Of a DNA stretch of 64,000 nucleotides, positions 61,081 to 64,000 are shown piece by piece. Numbering within the stretch: the first letter of the stretch is position 1; every line of letters starts with the position of its first letter. A program made the translations under genes and the position numbers. Below the pieces are notes generated by a model. The model did no database searches. It saw only the letters and a list, made by a program, of their open reading frames with translations, and had not been told where the DNA came from. Source of the stretch: Phycisphaerae bacterium (GTDB taxonomy: Bacteria > Planctomycetota > Phycisphaerae > UBA1845 > PWPN01); assembly GCA_018003015.1 (NCBI GenBank), contig JAGNEZ010000013.1:61296-125295 (forward strand). Direction: 5' to 3'.

Positions 61081-62274
61081 ATGGACATTCGCGGACGCGG
61101 AGCGGCGGGGTCGCTGGTCTTGGTTGTCTTGGTGGCTATTCCCGCATGGGGCCAGTCGGCGCCGGCGAAGAACGCGGCGGCAATCTCGTCTCTCACCCCC
61201 ATCACGATCTATCGCGATTCGAAGCGCTACAACAGCTTCCCGGATATTGCCCGGCTGCCCGACGGCCGGCTCCTGTGCGTCTTTCGCGATGCGACGTTTC
61301 CGAAGCAGATCAGACACATCGAAGCCGACGCCCGTGTTGTGGGCTGCGTGTCGGAGGACCAGGGACGGACATGGTCGAAGCCCGAGGTGATCTACGACGA
61401 TCCCGCCTGTCAGAACGATCCCTCGGTGGCGGTTCTCAAGGACGGGCGATTGCTGCTCACGTTTTTCAACTGGGTGGGACGCAGCGCCGAATACGCGGCC
61501 GCTCACAAGACTCATCAGAGTCGCAAGGTCGATCGTGGCCCATGGGGGGAGTACGCCGAGCCGGGCGGAGTGTATCTCCTGTGGGGCAGGGCCAGAGATC
61601 TGAAGTGGGATAAGGAGGCCACACACGTCACCGGTGACGCCGTGGTTCTGCGAGGTACTTCCGCCGCCGTGCTCGAGACCCGCAAGGGTACGCTCCTGAT
61701 GCCGATCTACGGTCGTTCGGAAGAGCGCCGGGTGAATAACAGACGCCGCGACGTGGGCGCTGTCCTCCGCAGTGTGGACGGCGGCAAGACGTGGGGTAAT
61801 GAGATTGTCATTGCCGAAGACCCGGGCCGCAAGATCGACATGGGCGAGCCGGCCCTCGCCCAGGCCGCCAACGGCGATGTCGTTGCGCTGCTGCGCACGG
61901 CAAACGCCGAGGACCACCTGTTCGTCACCCGCTCGACCGACGATGGTATGACCTGGTCCACGATCGCGCAGACCGGACTCATCGGTCATCCTGCCGCTCT
62001 GCAGTTGCTCCCGGACGGGCGGCTGCTGGTTGTCTACGGTTATCGGCACGCGCCCTTCGGCGTGCGCGGTTATATCAGTACGGACGACGGCAAGACATGG
62101 GACGCAAGCAAGGTCTTCACCATCGCCGCGACCGGTGTGCAGACTGACCTGGGCTACCCCAGCGTCTGCCTGACCAATGACGACCATGCCGTGGTCGCCT
62201 ACTACATGAACGGGCGGGATATCAAGGACCGCTGGATCGAATGCAAGCGGATCCCGTTGTCAAGCCTCAAGTAG
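61081..62274 (+). CDS. Secreted BNR-repeat sialidase-like protein
   Basis: A 397-residue exported six-bladed beta-propeller. A signal peptide (1-24, ending P-A-W-G-Q) precedes the domain. Several Asp-box/BNR repeats are visible: S-E-D-Q-G-R-T-W, S-V-D-G-G-K-T-W, S-T-D-D-G-M-T-W and S-T-D-D-G-K-T-W. An arginine-rich early segment, F-R-D-A-T-F-P, may hold the FRIP-like arginine. It is probably an exo-alpha-sialidase or another glycan hydrolase; specificity is not shown. It ends 3 bases before the end of the convergent transporter gene. Confidence 0.85.
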   Translation: MDIRGRGAAGSLVLVVLVAIPAWGQSAPAKNAAAISSLTPITIYRDSKRYNSFPDIARLPDGRLLCVFRDATFPKQIRHIEADARVVGCVSEDQGRTWSKPEVIYDDPACQNDPSVAVLKDGRLLLTFFNWVGRSAEYAAAHKTHQSRKVDRGPWGEYAEPGGVYLLWGRARDLKWDKEATHVTGDAVVLRGTSAAVLETRKGTLLMPIYGRSEERRVNNRRRDVGAVLRSVDGGKTWGNEIVIAEDPGRKIDMGEPALAQAANGDVVALLRTANAEDHLFVTRSTDDGMTWSTIAQTGLIGHPAALQLLPDGRLLVVYGYRHAPFGVRGYISTDDGKTWDASKVFTIAATGVQTDLGYPSVCLTNDDHAVVAYYMNGRDIKDRWIECKRIPLSSLK

Positions 62275-62277
62275 CCC

Positions 62278-63516
62278 CTACTTGGCGTCCTCGCCCGAGA
62301 AAGCCGGTCTTGAGGCCTCGGCCGAGGTGGCCGGCTTGAACTTGAATGCGACCAGGAACACCAGGCAGCAGACGGTGCAGAGAATGGCCGGTATGAGGTA
62401 AACCTTGGGCCAGTCCTTGTTGAGGGCGTCGGCAATCGGGCCGGCTACCAGCGATCCAACCAACATGCCCATGCCGATAGTCACCGACGACAGGAAGCTC
62501 TGGGCGCTGGACCTGATGTCTTTGGGCGCGACGACGTCGGCAAACATGAAGATCACGGTGAAGAAGAAGGCGAAACCGACGCCGTGCAACGAGATGGCAG
62601 TAACAACCAGAGAGGTAGGATGACCGACCGCGAACAGGAAATCGCGCAATGCCCAAGCCGCAATCCCAATGGCCATGGTGATGCGGAATCCGGTCTTGGC
62701 CAGGACGAACGGCAGCAGGACCATCATCACCATTTCGCAGATCTGGCCGAACGTTTGGACCGGCCCGACCCAGGATTCCGGGAGAGTCATTCCTTGCTTG
62801 AGGAACGATGGGGTCTGAACGAAGTAGTACTGCAGTTCGATGGCGACGAAGAAGCCTATGACGGCCATGACCGCGAACGACGGGTTCTTCATGAGGGCCA
62901 AGGCATCCAGGAAGGCCCACGGATTCCCGCCTTTGGCGGTCGGCGGCGTGTGGGGCAGGGTGAAGGAATACAAACCGTAGAGAATGGACACCACGCCCGC
63001 GAAGTAGAAGAGATCGCCCACCTCGGGTTTGCGGCCCAGCAGGGTTTCCGGAAGACCCAGCCAGATGCCGAAAATCCACCCGATGGCGATCCACCCGATC
63101 GAACCCCACACGCGGATGGTGCTGAACTTGTCGTTCGGCCAGTGATTGAAGACGATCGAGTTGGCCAGCGCGATGGTCGGCGCGTACAACAGGTTGAACA
63201 CCAGCATGCCGATGAAGACCGCCGGAAAACTGGTCATCTTGGCCAGGAACATGAGAACGACGCCGCTGACAATCTGGCTGACACCCAGGAACCGCTGGGC
63301 CGCGAAGTAGCGGTCGGCAATCTGGCCGCCAAAGAAGGGAGCGATGATCGATGCGATCGGCATCGTCATGAAGATCAACGAGATCTTGGTTTGCGGGTTC
63401 TCCTTGAAGCCGTCGAGCTTTTCAAGGTGCATGGCGATATTGGGTACCCAGATTCCCCATATGGCATACTGGAGCAGCATCATGGTACTCAGCTTGATTC
63501 GCAACGCCATCGACAT
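62278..63516 (-). CDS. MFS transporter, nucleoside:H+ symporter (NupG/XapB)-like
   Basis: A 412-residue 12-span transporter of the MFS nucleoside:proton symporter type. N-terminal landmarks are K-L-S-T-M-M-L-L-Q-Y-A-I-W-G-I-W and F-F-G-G-Q-I-A-D-R-Y, typical of the NupG/XapB family. Related planctomycete members are often linked to sugar or amino-sugar genes, so the substrate may not be a nucleoside. The start at ATG 63516 has GGGAGG five bases upstream; a longer frame to 63609 is unlikely. It converges on the sialidase gene, suggesting uptake of its products. Confidence 0.88.
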   Translation of the reverse strand: MSMALRIKLSTMMLLQYAIWGIWVPNIAMHLEKLDGFKENPQTKISLIFMTMPIASIIAPFFGGQIADRYFAAQRFLGVSQIVSGVVLMFLAKMTSFPAVFIGMLVFNLLYAPTIALANSIVFNHWPNDKFSTIRVWGSIGWIAIGWIFGIWLGLPETLLGRKPEVGDLFYFAGVVSILYGLYSFTLPHTPPTAKGGNPWAFLDALALMKNPSFAVMAVIGFFVAIELQYYFVQTPSFLKQGMTLPESWVGPVQTFGQICEMVMMVLLPFVLAKTGFRITMAIGIAAWALRDFLFAVGHPTSLVVTAISLHGVGFAFFFTVIFMFADVVAPKDIRSSAQSFLSSVTIGMGMLVGSLVAGPIADALNKDWPKVYLIPAILCTVCCLVFLVAFKFKPATSAEASRPAFSGEDAK

Positions 63517-63640
63517 GATTGCCTCCCTTTCCGATAGTCGTCCGTGCTGACGTGACGGACAGCTCGATAGCCTAGCACGACGGCCGTGCCGTGCAAAGCC
63601 GCCGGACAACGACGCAGTCTATTCCCGGCCGTAGACTGGT

Positions 63641-63826
63641 TCAACCCCGGCCTGGTTCGACAAGTACCGTGTCCGTGACCTTCACTCGAGTACGCCGAGC
63701 CCGGCAGGTATTCTGCACGGCGACGAGCAGGCTTGCCAGCAGGCACAGCAGCGTGCCGATTCCGAGCAACCAGGTCACCTTGTTCCGGGTAAGCATGATA
63801 CCGACGAACATGTTGGCTGAAGCCAT
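63641..63826 (-). CDS. Small single-span membrane protein of unknown function
   Basis: A 61-residue protein with one hydrophobic span (W-L-L-G-I-G-T-L-L-C-L-L-A-S-L-L-V-A-V, about 19-37) and a basic C-terminus, V-Q-N-T-C-R-A-R-R-T-R-V. GAGG lies nine bases before the ATG. It is upstream of and in the same direction as the MFS transporter gene, which starts 124 bases later. No family is recognised. The good ribosome site and single clean membrane helix support a real gene. Confidence 0.6.
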   Translation of the reverse strand: MASANMFVGIMLTRNKVTWLLGIGTLLCLLASLLVAVQNTCRARRTRVKVTDTVLVEPGRG

Positions 63827-63951
63827 TCCATCGTGCCTCGCTGGGAGGTGCTGCTTGGCGAGCCCTCGGCGGACTAGCCCAAGTTACTGAGTTTGGCAGC
63901 GTCAGTGGTCCTGGCGATAGCGCCAAGGCCGTTTCCTTCTGAAAGTCTTCA

Positions 63952-64000
63952 CTACATTTGCGCAGCCTCTTCGAGGTATCGCAGCCGCTGGGGCATGGTC
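63952..64000 (-). CDS. Possible 3' end of a gene entering from the right
   Basis: On the minus strand the frame reads T-M-P-Q-R-L-R-Y-L-E-E-A-A-Q-M and ends at a TAG (63952-63954). The composition is plausible for a helical C-terminus, but only 15 codons are visible. The gene would continue beyond the window and nothing can be said about its product. Confidence 0.22.
   Translation of the reverse strand, partial: TMPQRLRYLEEAAQM

Noticed and set aside
1..64000. CRISPR arrays, insertion sequences, integrases, phage or defence genes
   Set aside because: No regularly spaced repeats, transposase or integrase motifs, or terminal inverted repeats were seen by eye on either strand.

Overview
This G+C-rich window carries about 47 supportable protein-coding genes. 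I saw no rRNA, tRNA, CRISPR array, insertion sequence or phage gene. The content points to a planctomycete, perhaps of the Phycisphaerae side. The markers are a secreted protein ending in paired dockerin-like calcium loops, several Tat-exported Gfo/Idh/MocA oxidoreductases and sugar-isomerase-like TIM barrels, uroporphyrinogen-decarboxylase-like paralogues, a GH127 glycosidase, a sialidase, and many lipoproteins of unknown function. The taxon is inferred from family content only.

Three separate hydrogenase or hydrogenase-related clusters dominate. (1) 2316-10358 (minus strand) is a seven-gene operon: a HTH-EIIA regulator, then HyfB-, HyfC-, HyfE- and HyfF-like membrane subunits, a fused NuoC/NuoD-like subunit and a ferredoxin/20-kDa fusion. 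The large subunit lacks all four cysteines that bind the NiFe centre, so this looks like an energy-converting hydrogenase-related (Ehr-type) ion-pumping complex and not a hydrogenase. (2) 34246-38453 (minus) encodes a periplasmic-type group 1 [NiFe] hydrogenase, large subunit before small. It is followed by a methyl-accepting chemotaxis protein whose start codon overlaps the small-subunit stop, and a strong terminator closes the unit. (3) 51645-58492 (minus) is a group 3d NAD-linked hydrogenase operon, hoxF-hoxU-hoxY-hoxH, then a maturation protease, a lone receiver protein and a cytoplasmic GAF histidine kinase.

Between these: 1-2151 holds three small secreted proteins that seem related; 10587-16826 holds a large Ig-like secreted protein, a helical-repeat membrane protein, a hydrolase lipoprotein and a SpoIIE-type phosphatase; 16893-22938 holds a sodium:solute symporter, an SMP-30 lactonase, an SDR dehydrogenase, a second hydrolase lipoprotein, an FmdB zinc ribbon and a MoxR ATPase. 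23152-34037 covers a pepsin-like secreted protease, two UroD-like proteins, GH127, GAPDH and three Tat-targeted sugar-metabolism proteins. 38830-51487 covers a PBP4-type carboxypeptidase, a LacI regulator, a tig-clpP-clpP-lipoprotein operon, an ArnT/ArnC-like glycosyltransferase pair, an RMD1/DUF155 protein and another Gfo/Idh/MocA protein. 58694-64000 holds mutY, manA, a sialidase, an MFS nucleoside-type transporter and a small membrane protein.

Together the genes suggest an anaerobic or facultative polysaccharide and sugar degrader. It scavenges sugars through secreted and Tat-exported enzymes, runs glycolysis, and balances reductant with a cytoplasmic NAD-linked hydrogenase, a periplasmic hydrogenase and a complex-I-like ion pump. 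All functions are read from sequence motifs and remembered families; no database search was possible.
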